NCBI GenBank assembly: GCA_900540885.1
Contig: UQHJ01000066.1
Coordinates: 1 to 12,935, forward strand
DNA length: 12,935 bases
Origin: an uncultured Prevotella sp.
GTDB taxonomy: Bacteria; Bacteroidota; Bacteroidia; Bacteroidales; Bacteroidaceae
Reading direction: 5' to 3'
The notes under the pieces are model-generated. The model was not told the origin of the DNA. It saw only the letters and a list, made by a program, of their open reading frames with translations, and did no database searches. A program made the position numbers and the translations under genes. How positions within the stretch are numbered: position 1 is the stretch's first letter; each line of letters begins with the position of its first letter. Below are positions 7,029 to 12,935 of the stretch, one piece after another.

Positions 7029-8009
7029 ATGGATCAAGTTCGTTGGGGCTTCATCGGTTGTGGTGAAGTTACAGAAAAGAAAAGTGGCCCTGCATTCAGT
7101 CGAATAGAAGGGTCAATGGTCGTTGCTGTCATGAGCCGAAAGGCGGAGCGTGCAAAGTCGTATGCAGAACGTCATGGTATCGGTAAATGGTATACCGACC
7201 CTCAGGAACTTATTAACGACCCTGAGGTGAATGCGGTATATATTGCAACGCCACCTTCTACACACGCTACGTATGCTATCATGGCCATGAAAAGTGGTAA
7301 AGCTGTGTACGTTGAAAAGCCAATGGCTTCAAACTATGAAGATTGTTGCCGCATTAATCGTATAGCGGAGAAAACGGGCGTACCATGTTTTGTAGCTTAC
7401 TATCGTCGCTATTTGCCTTATTTTATCAAAGTAAAAGAATTGGTGGAAGAAGGCGCTGTTGGTAAGGTGGTAAATGTACAAATTCGTTTTGCTGTTCCTC
7501 CGCGTGACTTGGATTATAATAAAACTAATTTGCCTTGGCGTGTGCAAGCTGACATCGCGGGTGGTGGCTACTTTTACGATTTAGCTCCTCACCAAATTGA
7601 TTTGTTGCAAGAGATGTTTGGCCCTATTATTGAGGCTGAGGGTATGAAGGCAAATCGTGGTGGATTGTATCAGACGGAGGATTCTGTGAGTGCTTGTTTT
7701 AAGTTTGATAATGGTTTGCCTGGCTCTGGTTCGTGGTGTTTTGTCGCTCATGAATCGGCTAAGGAAGACCGTATTGACATCGTAGGAGATAAGGGTTCAC
7801 TTTCATTCTCTGTGTTTACTTATCAACCTATTGTGTTGCAGAACGAGCAGGGTAGACAGGAGTTTGTGGTAGAAAATCCTACGTATGTACAGCGCCCGCT
7901 TATAGAATTGGTGGTGAAGCATTTACAGAATAAGGCTATCTGTAAGTGTGACAGCGTGAGTGCGACTCCTGTTAATTGGGTGGTAGATAGAATATTGGAT
8001 AAGTTATAA
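7029..8009 (+). CDS. Gfo/Idh/MocA family NAD(P)-dependent oxidoreductase
   Basis: A 326-residue cytoplasmic oxidoreductase of the family that oxidises or reduces sugars, inositols and related polyols. The N-terminal Rossmann fold begins with VRWGFIGCGEVTEKKSGP (4-21), a GxGxxx-type nucleotide-binding loop. YIATPPSTHA (71-80) and VEKPMA (95-100), with the family's Glu-Lys-Pro signature, follow. The C-terminal substrate domain has GGGYFYDLAPHQIDLL (178-193), where Asp184 and His188 occupy the usual catalytic and substrate-binding positions. There is no signal peptide, so it is not one of the secreted glycosidase-type members common in Bacteroidetes. The start ATG 7029 follows the carB terminator closely. 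Neighbours give no substrate clue, so no gene symbol is assigned. The next gene starts about 47 bases downstream on the same strand. Confidence 0.9.
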   Translation: MDQVRWGFIGCGEVTEKKSGPAFSRIEGSMVVAVMSRKAERAKSYAERHGIGKWYTDPQELINDPEVNAVYIATPPSTHATYAIMAMKSGKAVYVEKPMASNYEDCCRINRIAEKTGVPCFVAYYRRYLPYFIKVKELVEEGAVGKVVNVQIRFAVPPRDLDYNKTNLPWRVQADIAGGGYFYDLAPHQIDLLQEMFGPIIEAEGMKANRGGLYQTEDSVSACFKFDNGLPGSGSWCFVAHESAKEDRIDIVGDKGSLSFSVFTYQPIVLQNEQGRQEFVVENPTYVQRPLIELVVKHLQNKAICKCDSVSATPVNWVVDRILDKL

Positions 8010-8056
8010 TCTTTAGCTTTTGTATTATCGAAACACGAAACAATATATTATTTTCT

Positions 8057-9184
8057 TTGGTGCTGGCTTGGGGAGTCAGCATTTTTGCGCATGCGCAGTT
8101 GCCGAATGATAGTCTCTGCGTGAAACCTGATAGTACGCACTTTCAACATATAGATGGGCTAAGTCGTTTTAAACGCATGAAGAAAAAGGTGAAGCATGCA
8201 GGGAGTATTGTTTATCGTTTTATTAAAAGTTTTGATGACTACGATACAACCTATATATCGCCTAACTATTACAACTTTACGGCGATGGGGCAAAATACCA
8301 ACTTCTTTCAAACTTATAAGTTGATGGGGCGTGACGCGGAGGGCAACGTTCAGTCTATTTCGACGAAACCGGCTCCAAACGTAAAGGTCGGGCCCTACTT
8401 TGGTTGGCGTTGGATATTCTTGGGCTATACGTTTGATATTACGCACCCATGTGCTTTAGGCAAAAGTTCGGAATTTAACTTCAGCCTTTATAGTTCGATG
8501 TTAGGTTGTGACTTTGTATATATAAAGAACTCGGGTGACTTCCGTTTGCGTCGTACAGAAGGCTTTGAAGGGGTGGAGAATAAAGCCTTTTATAATTATC
8601 CTTTTACGGGACTTGACGCGAGTACTACATCTTTTAGTGCTTATTATGTGTTCAATCACCGACACTTTTCATATCCTGCTGCTTATAATCAGAGTACGGT
8701 ACAACGTAAGAGTTGTGGGTCGGTCATGTTAGGTCTGGGCTTCAGTAAGCAGCATATATCTTTTGATTATCGTAAGTTGCCGTCTGTCTTAATTGGCGAA
8801 GAAGGCGATGAGAAAATAGTTGAAGAATTGAAGTTCTCTTCTATTAATTATAACTATTATTATGCAAGCGTTGGCTATGCCTACAATTGGGTGTTTGCTC
8901 GCAATTGGTTGTTGGGCGTTTCGGTAATGCCTTCTGTTGGTATACGCAAAGCAAAGGGAGAGAAAATAAAAGGGAATGAGGTATTCCTTGATTTGAAAAA
9001 TTTTAGTTTCGATTGTACATCTCGTTTCGGTTTGGTGTGGAACAACGCACATTGGTTTGTAGGTGGCTCTTTTATTAGTCATTTATATGCTTATCGCAAG
9101 AATCGTTTATCCTTAACCAGTTCTGTAAACTTTGCCAATATTTATGTTGGCTTCTTCTTTAATAGGAAGAAAGAGTATAGATGA
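8057..9184 (+). CDS. DUF4421-family secreted, probable outer-membrane beta-barrel protein
   Basis: Resembles the Bacteroidetes DUF4421 family (function unknown). The recognisable family-like stretch is DTTYISPNYYNFTAMGQN (63-80), followed by alternating aromatic and polar segments typical of outer-membrane strands, for example GPYFGWRWIFLGYTFD (112-127), and ending in IYVGFFFNRKKEYR. A signal peptide is evident: hydrophobic SLVLAWGVSIFAHA followed by Gln, with an AHA cleavage site. The only canonical start in frame is TTG 8057, which gives a signal peptide of only 13 residues without a basic end. The frame stays open back to 8003, and RNNILFSLV just upstream would supply a normal N-region, but no ATG, GTG or TTG exists there. 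True initiation may be at a rare codon (ATT 8024 or ATC 8027), or the start codon may be mutated. Function unknown. Confidence 0.75.
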   Translation: MVLAWGVSIFAHAQLPNDSLCVKPDSTHFQHIDGLSRFKRMKKKVKHAGSIVYRFIKSFDDYDTTYISPNYYNFTAMGQNTNFFQTYKLMGRDAEGNVQSISTKPAPNVKVGPYFGWRWIFLGYTFDITHPCALGKSSEFNFSLYSSMLGCDFVYIKNSGDFRLRRTEGFEGVENKAFYNYPFTGLDASTTSFSAYYVFNHRHFSYPAAYNQSTVQRKSCGSVMLGLGFSKQHISFDYRKLPSVLIGEEGDEKIVEELKFSSINYNYYYASVGYAYNWVFARNWLLGVSVMPSVGIRKAKGEKIKGNEVFLDLKNFSFDCTSRFGLVWNNAHWFVGGSFISHLYAYRKNRLSLTSSVNFANIYVGFFFNRKKEYR

Positions 9185-9247
9185 TCTTTAGTACTTCCTT
9201 CCATTGATGTGTATTAATCGGCGAGTTCAAAAGCATTTAAGGCTAAT

Positions 9248-9276
9248 TCTTAAAACGCCTCTTTTACGTTTTAAGA
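9248..9276. repeat. Small AT-rich stem-loop
   Basis: TCTTAAAACG (9248-9257) pairs perfectly with CGTTTTAAGA (9267-9276) around a 9-base loop. It is the first of three consecutive stem-loops between the convergent DUF4421 and kinase genes. It is AT-rich and has no strong U-run, so it is probably not an efficient terminator alone. Confidence 0.5.
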
Positions 9277-9341
9277 TTATGAGGTTATAAAGTTTGTTTA
9301 GTTGATTATCAACAACGTAAAGTAACTTTATAACCTCATAA
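9277..9341. repeat. 18-bp inverted repeat with nested hairpin
   Basis: TTATGAGGTTATAAAGTT (9277-9294) is perfectly complementary to AACTTTATAACCTCATAA (9324-9341). The 29-base spacer contains a smaller hairpin, GTTGA-TTA-TCAAC (9301-9313). The arms are built from ATAACCTCATAACC-like sequence, which I recall as common in Prevotella intergenic regions, so this is probably a dispersed repeat. No gene is inside. Confidence 0.6.
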
Positions 9342-9372
9342 CCTTCAAACTAAAAACCGAATTATTTAATGC

Positions 9373-9411
9373 ATTAAGCCCTTGTCTACCTTTTGTAGAC
9401 AAGGGCTTAAT
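9373..9411. terminator. Bidirectional terminator hairpin between convergent genes
   Basis: ATTAAGCCCTTGTCTAC (9373-9389) pairs perfectly with GTAGACAAGGGCTTAAT (9395-9411) around the loop CTTTT. It lies 25 bases beyond the kinase stop codon on the minus strand and also follows the DUF4421 gene on the plus strand. On both sides the outer bases of the stem are A/T rich. It most likely ends both transcripts; the trailing U-run is poor in each direction. Confidence 0.65.
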
Positions 9412-9435
9412 CTGTAAGTTCAATTCGTTATTGTA

Positions 9436-11160
9436 TTAAATGGTGTTGGTCGCGTTGGTGTTATAATAGCCGTAGCCATTTCCTTTGCCGTAACCATAAC
9501 CATAGCGATAGTTACCATAGCGGCCTGAAATGTAGGGAGCGCCATTAAGGATAAGAGCCATGTGTTTGTATACCTTATTTTCGTAGAGTTCTTCTACGTC
9601 TTTAAGTATGCGGCGATCCATAACTCCAACACGTACTATAAAGAGGGTAACGTCAGCGCAGTCCTTGATGATGCTGGCATCTGCAACTATCTCGATAGGC
9701 GGGCAGTCAAGTATAATGTAGTCATACTCTTCGCGCAACTTATCAAACATTGGCTTCATCTTATCACTCAACAGAAGCTCTGAGGGGTTGGGAGGAATAA
9801 TACCAATGGGTAGAATGTCTAATCCCCTACCGACTGCATCGTGCTGAATACATTCGTCAATGTTGTCGGTGATATTGCTTAGATAACTTGTAATGCCTAC
9901 GTCAGTATGTTTAGCAAAGTCGCTGAGCGAAGCGTGGCGAAGGTCAAAGTCGATAGCCAAGACCTTAGCCCCTTTAAGTGAGAGTGCTTTGGCAAGGTTG
10001 ATAGAGATGAAACTCTTACCAGAACCGACGTTGAAGCTTGTAAGCATAATAACCTTGTTGCTCACGCCTGTGCTCTTGAGGAAGTAGTCCAACTTTGTGC
10101 GCAAAATGCGGAATGATTCGTTGATCAGGTCGCGGCTATTGCTCTTAACGTACACCTGTCTACGTACATTCTTCTTCTTAAACTGCCACCGATGCTTCTT
10201 GTTGACCATTTCTGGTATTTCGCTAATAAGTGGCGTTTGCATATCTTCAAGGTCGGCACGTCCACGAACCGTGTGGTTGAGTGTCTCGCGCAAGAAGAGT
10301 AAGCCTGTGGGGATAAATATACCAATGGCTAAAGCAGCCAATAGTATAATGTTCTTACGGGGCGATGAGGGAGCGTCACTGCCCGTTGGAGGCTGAATGA
10401 TACGAGCGTTCCATGCTGTGTACGTTTTTGACAACTCGTTTTCTTCACGCTTCTGAAGTAAATAGATATAGAGCGCTTCTTTAACCTTTTGCTGGCGTCC
10501 AACTGAAAGTAACTTCTTAACTTGTTGGGGTGCAGCAGCTAACTTTTCGTTAGTTTGCGCTTCAGTGTTCTCCCAATTTCCCACTTGTGACTGTATCTGT
10601 GCGATAAAGTTGTCAAGTGAGTGCATGATTGTTTGACGTTGCAGTTTCAGCTCGTTGTTAAACTTCTGAACCAATGGTGTATTTTCGCTACTATTGTCAA
10701 GTACTTCATTGCGTGCGCTAACCGTCTTGTTATAGTTAGCAATCATACTTTCAATACCTGTACTTCCTACCCCTGTATTAGTTGGGAGGTATTGGCCGTA
10801 TTTGCTGCGGTCTGCAAGGTATTCTCGAATGTAACGTGCTACACTAAGTTGGTTGCGTAGCGTGAGTATCTGATCATTGTTCTTAGTACTTTGTGTCAGA
10901 TACATGCTTGATGCTGCGTCCATATCGGGGAGCATCGCTTGGCTTTTGTAATCAGAGATTTTTTGATCAACGTCACCCAGTTCTTTTGACAACGTGTTTA
11001 GACGTTGAGTAATAAACTCAAATGTGCTCTCAGCTACGCGATTGCGATCCTTTAGCCATTGTTCATTGTATACTTCAATAAGTTTGTAAAGGAGGTCAGA
11101 TGCACGTTGCTTGCTTTCGTCAACTATTGAAATATCAAGTATGGTAGACTCTTTGTTGCT
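9436..11160 (-). CDS. Tyrosine autokinase: C-terminal part of the Wzc-like protein
   Basis: This frame holds the coiled-coil rest of the Wzz region, the second membrane segment and the cytoplasmic BY-kinase. It has no plausible start of its own; the first candidate is a TTG at 10992 inside a conserved helix. In numbering of the repaired protein, the second membrane helix is about 502-523. Walker A is NVGSGKS (610-616), Walker A' is VLAIDFDLR (633-641) and Walker B is YIILDCPP (714-721). The C-terminal tail has nine tyrosines in residues 776-799 (GRYGNYRYGYGYGKGNGYGYY), the expected autophosphorylation cluster. Such kinases control chain length and export of capsule or exopolysaccharide at the inner membrane. 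No Wza-type export protein, phosphatase or glycosyltransferase is next to it in this window, so the polysaccharide it serves is unknown. Confidence 0.85.
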   Translation of the reverse strand, partial: SNKESTILDISIVDESKQRASDLLYKLIEVYNEQWLKDRNRVAESTFEFITQRLNTLSKELGDVDQKISDYKSQAMLPDMDAASSMYLTQSTKNNDQILTLRNQLSVARYIREYLADRSKYGQYLPTNTGVGSTGIESMIANYNKTVSARNEVLDNSSENTPLVQKFNNELKLQRQTIMHSLDNFIAQIQSQVGNWENTEAQTNEKLAAAPQQVKKLLSVGRQQKVKEALYIYLLQKREENELSKTYTAWNARIIQPPTGSDAPSSPRKNIILLAALAIGIFIPTGLLFLRETLNHTVRGRADLEDMQTPLISEIPEMVNKKHRWQFKKKNVRRQVYVKSNSRDLINESFRILRTKLDYFLKSTGVSNKVIMLTSFNVGSGKSFISINLAKALSLKGAKVLAIDFDLRHASLSDFAKHTDVGITSYLSNITDNIDECIQHDAVGRGLDILPIGIIPPNPSELLLSDKMKPMFDKLREEYDYIILDCPPIEIVADASIIKDCADVTLFIVRVGVMDRRILKDVEELYENKVYKHMALILNGAPYISGRYGNYRYGYGYGKGNGYGYYNTNATNTI

Positions 11161-11858
11161 ATAAGAGCTACAGAGAGTCGGCTGTTGTACATATTACCAA
11201 TATCCTTTACAGGGTATTTGGTAACGTAGATCTCATCTGAAGTAAAATTCCTTTTCCAATATTTTGTGGCTTGAAGCACGATTATGCCGACAGGAGTTCG
11301 TGCGATTTCCCCCATCTTAATCGTAATATGCTTTTCGTTCAAGCCATTTATTGTCTCAAAGTCCCATAACTCTGCAGTTTGGTTGGCGTTTAGGCGCATC
11401 TTAAAGCTGCACATGAAGTCATCATTGGCCTGTGGCATTAACAAGCTAATGGGCGAATTGTCATATAAAGGTACAGTGTGTAGTCCGTTTTTAACTTGCA
11501 TCTGTAGTTCAAGATGCAGTCTCTTAACGGCCTCTTGCATCATAAAGGGTGCGCTGATGGTAAGAATTTCATTATTAATATTGGTGTTTGAAGCCAATAT
11601 TCCTAAATTCTGAAAGTCTTGTGTGAGTCCGTTGATAGGCAAACTTCCGCCTTTGCCATCATCGCTTTTAATGAGTAGAGATGTGCTCTGTACGTAGGTA
11701 GGAGTCGTACGGAGAATTTTTAGTACGGCTACACCTAAGGCTATGGCAACTGATAGTATAATCCAGTGCCAATGTGCAAGTAGTATGTAACCAAACTCCT
11801 CAAGCTTAAAAGAATCGTCTTCCTGATTCTCATAAGGTGCATCCTGTTTGTTTATCAT
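11124..11858 (-). CDS. Wzz chain-length-determinant domain: N-terminal part of the Wzc-like protein
   Basis: A 244-residue frame from ATG 11858; about the first 232 residues are genuine and the last dozen (ATKSLPYLIFQ) are frameshift nonsense. A polar start (DDSFKLEEFGYIL) leads into the first membrane helix at about 24-48, followed by the periplasmic Wzz-type region beginning TYVQSTSLLIK (54-64) and ending NMYNSRLSVAL, a conserved stretch of Bacteroidetes exopolysaccharide transport kinases. Alone it would be a membrane-anchored Wzz-like stub without coiled coil, second helix or kinase. The start is preceded by AGAGATAT, a weak ribosome-binding context usual for this phylum. Whether the stub is functional as a separate polypeptide is unknown. 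Confidence 0.8.
   Translation of the reverse strand: MINKQDAPYENQEDDSFKLEEFGYILLAHWHWIILSVAIALGVAVLKILRTTPTYVQSTSLLIKSDDGKGGSLPINGLTQDFQNLGILASNTNINNEILTISAPFMMQEAVKRLHLELQMQVKNGLHTVPLYDNSPISLLMPQANDDFMCSFKMRLNANQTAELWDFETINGLNEKHITIKMGEIARTPVGIIVLQATKYWKRNFTSDEIYVTKYPVKDIGNMYNSRLSVALIATKSLPYLIFQ
11158..11168 (-). other. Frameshift point in the Wzc-like gene
   Basis: On the minus strand the sequence reads GTA GCT CTT AT then AGC AAC AAA. The conserved protein changes frame between CTT (Leu) and AGC (Ser), leaving two extra bases (AT), so one base is missing or a -1 shift is needed. There is no homopolymer run and no classical X-XXY-YYZ slippery heptamer here, which argues against simple slippage and against standard programmed -1 frameshifting. 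Confidence 0.8.
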
Positions 11859-11897
11859 ATATCTCTTATAAGGGTTGTTATTACTTTTTTTATTTAT

Positions 11898-12701
11898 CTA
11901 TTTCTTTCTTAATTGCCAAAACGCAACAGCTGAAGCTGCTGCAACGTTTAGGGAATCTACTCCGTGGCCCATTGGAATGCGCACGGTGTAGTCTGCATTA
12001 TGAATGGTATCATGTGGAAGACCATCTCCTTCTGCTCCCATGATAATGGCTAATTTTTCTTCGGTCTGTAAGATAGGGTTATCAAGTGAAATAGAATTAT
12101 CCGTTAATGCCATGGCTACAGTCTTGAAACCTTCTTTCTTAATTTCTTCGATATTGTCTATCCATGTCCATGGAATAAGGAATACAGAACCCATTGAGAC
12201 TCTAACGGCTCTTCTATTTAGTGGGTCGCATGAGTTTCGAGTGAGAAGTGCTACATCAATACCTAATGCTGCAGCGGAACGAAAAATAGCACCAATGTTG
12301 GTTGTGTCTACAACGTTGTCTATAATGACTATGCGATGTGCGTCCTTTATGATTTCTGCTAACGCTTTCTCACGCGGACGCTTCATGGCACATAACACAC
12401 CACGTGTTAATTTATAGCCTGTAAGTGTTGTGAGTAAATCTCTGCAGCCTGTATATATAGGTATGTTTAGATTTTCAAATTTTTCTACGATGTCCGCAGC
12501 ATCACCTGTGATATGTCTTTCTTCTGTCAGTAGAGCAACAGGTTGATAACCCGCATCAAGTGCTACGCGTATTACCTTGGGGCTTTCAGCAATGAATATG
12601 CCTTTTTCAGGCTCTAAGCGGTTGCGAAGTTGAGCCTCTGTAAGTGAATGAAAGATTTCAGTGCCTGCGTGCTCAAGACTATTTATGTGAATAATTGGCA
12701 T
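11898..12701 (-). CDS. TrmH/SpoU-family RNA 2'-O-ribose methyltransferase
   Basis: A 267-residue cytoplasmic SPOUT-fold enzyme that transfers methyl from S-adenosylmethionine to a ribose 2'-OH in rRNA or tRNA. All three SpoU motifs are present: motif 1 NVVDTTNIGAIFRSA (129-143, with Asn135 and Arg141), motif 2 IMGAEGDGLP (220-229), and motif 3 IPMGHGVDSLNVAAASA (242-258), which forms the cofactor-binding knot. The N-terminal ~100 residues look like the RNA substrate-binding domain of the RlmB/TsnR group (for example GIFIAESPKVIRVALDAG, 34-51). The exact target nucleotide cannot be read from sequence, so no symbol is given. Start ATG 12701 lies about 20 bases after a TACCTTTG box. Motif 1 has DTTN where DPxN is usual, a minor variation. 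The kinase gene follows 39 bases downstream. Confidence 0.9.
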   Translation of the reverse strand: MPIIHINSLEHAGTEIFHSLTEAQLRNRLEPEKGIFIAESPKVIRVALDAGYQPVALLTEERHITGDAADIVEKFENLNIPIYTGCRDLLTTLTGYKLTRGVLCAMKRPREKALAEIIKDAHRIVIIDNVVDTTNIGAIFRSAAALGIDVALLTRNSCDPLNRRAVRVSMGSVFLIPWTWIDNIEEIKKEGFKTVAMALTDNSISLDNPILQTEEKLAIIMGAEGDGLPHDTIHNADYTVRIPMGHGVDSLNVAAASAVAFWQLRKK

Positions 12702-12721
12702 GTTTGTTAGTGATAATAATA

Positions 12722-12729
12722 CAAAGGTA
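12722..12729 (-). promoter_or_regulatory. Bacteroidetes -7 box upstream of the TrmH-family gene
   Basis: On the minus strand TACCTTTG (12729 down to 12722) matches TAnnTTTG exactly. No clear TTTG -33 element is found at the expected 19-21-base distance. The transcript would have a very short leader of roughly 10-20 bases before the ATG at 12701 and could include the downstream kinase gene. Confidence 0.5.
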
Positions 12730-12819
12730 TGAAATATTTTCGAAAAGGATTGCTGTGATGCGCTTTTTTTGAAAAAAGCTTAAAAAGGACGCTTTGTGAT
12801 TTACTGCGGATTTGTAACG

Positions 12820-12852
12820 AAAAAGAGCTAACTTCGCAATGAAGTTAGCTCT
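12820..12852 (-). terminator. Terminator of the tRNA-Lys transcript
   Basis: On the minus strand AGAGCTAACTTC (12852-12841) pairs perfectly with GAAGTTAGCTCT (12835-12824) around a 5-base loop, and the T-run TTTTT overlaps and follows the stem end (12824-12820). A 12-bp stem with a U-tract 9 bases after the tRNA 3' end is a textbook Rho-independent terminator. It insulates the tRNA from the methyltransferase gene. Confidence 0.85.
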
Positions 12853-12861
12853 CGTACCTTG

Positions 12862-12934
12862 TACACTCTCAGGGGTTCGAACCCTGGACCCACTGATTAA
12901 GAGTCAGTTGCTCTACCAACTGAGCTAAGAGTGC
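12862..12934 (-). tRNA. tRNA-Lys (anticodon CTT)
   Basis: A complete 73-base cloverleaf on the minus strand. The acceptor stem GCACTCT/AGAGTGT is paired with a G1-U72 wobble. The D arm is GCTC-AGTTGGTA-GAGC. The anticodon arm is ACTGA-CTCTTAA-TCAGT, giving anticodon CTT, which reads AAG (Lys). The variable loop is GGGTC, and the T arm CAGGG-TTCGAAC-CCCTG has the invariant TTCGA. The discriminator base is A73 and CCA is not encoded, so it is added post-transcriptionally. The gene sits one base from the window edge, and its promoter lies outside. Confidence 0.95.
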
Positions 12935-12935
12935 A

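Larger units (their letters stand above)
9436..11858 (-). pseudogene. Frameshifted Wzz/BY-kinase (Wzc-like) gene, whole locus
   Basis: A single gene split in two frames. The N-terminal frame runs from ATG 11858 through SRLSVAL and then enters nonsense ending at a TAG (11124-11126). The expected continuation SNKESTILDISIVDESKQ is in the next frame from AGC at 11160 and stays open to the stop at 9436. Restoring one base near 11158-11168 gives about 807 residues, the usual size for fused Bacteroidetes Wzc proteins. All domains are otherwise present, so the lesion is recent, programmed or a sequence error. The start is 39 bases after the methyltransferase stop codon on the same strand, so the two may be co-transcribed. 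Confidence 0.8.

Noticed and set aside
9436..10992. An independent kinase gene starting at TTG 10992
   Set aside because: The frame continues upstream with conserved Wzc sequence to 11160, and this TTG encodes a Leu within that conserved stretch; it is the rest of a split gene.
11158..11168. Classical programmed -1 frameshift site
   Set aside because: No X-XXY-YYZ slippery heptamer and no obvious downstream stimulatory hairpin; the join CTT-AT-AGC does not permit good re-pairing.
12004..12417. 137-residue plus-strand reading frame opposite the TrmH-family gene
   Set aside because: It is antisense to the SpoU motifs of a clear gene and lacks any domain of its own.

Overview
The window looks like a chromosomal segment of a Bacteroidales bacterium, most likely from the Prevotella group. 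The evidence is the AT-rich intergenic DNA, promoter -7 boxes of the Bacteroidetes form TAnnTTTG (548-555 plus strand, 12729-12722 minus strand), a DUF4421-type outer-membrane protein, a Bacteroidetes-style fused Wzz/BY-kinase, and the gene order amidophosphoribosyltransferase-carA-carB. The genus is inferred from sequence style, not from a marker gene.

Layout: positions 1-177 hold a long imperfect palindrome with internal tandem copies of an arm. Positions 178-670 are non-coding leader and promoter DNA. From 671 to 6932 a plus-strand operon encodes a long amidophosphoribosyltransferase-like protein, the carbamoyl-phosphate synthase small subunit (carA) and its large subunit (carB); it ends in a strong hairpin at 6952-7003. 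Two more plus-strand genes follow: a Gfo/Idh/MocA oxidoreductase (7029-8009) and a DUF4421 secreted beta-barrel-like protein (8057-9184, with a start-codon problem). An intergenic region (9185-9435) carries three stem-loops in a row and separates these from a convergent minus-strand group. Reading on the minus strand, that group has tRNA-Lys(CTT) with its terminator, then a SpoU/TrmH RNA methyltransferase, then an exopolysaccharide tyrosine autokinase (Wzc-like) gene broken by a single-base frameshift near 11160.

How the genes fit together: the first operon makes the entry intermediates for purines (phosphoribosylamine) and for pyrimidines and arginine (carbamoyl phosphate). Its products include two glutamine amidotransferase activities of different classes (an N-terminal-Cys Ntn type and a Cys-His-Glu triad type). 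The other genes have no obvious link to it.

The most interesting observation is that CarA and CarB look much more like the animal CAD/CPS I carbamoyl-phosphate synthetases than like E. coli CarAB at many diagnostic positions, including the regulatory C-terminus. The first gene's protein is also much longer than, and divergent from, ordinary PurF. Other points worth a second look are the kinase frameshift, the DUF4421 gene without a normal start codon, and the structured repeats at 1-177 and 9249-9411. I do not see a phage, IS element, CRISPR array or recognisable defence system.
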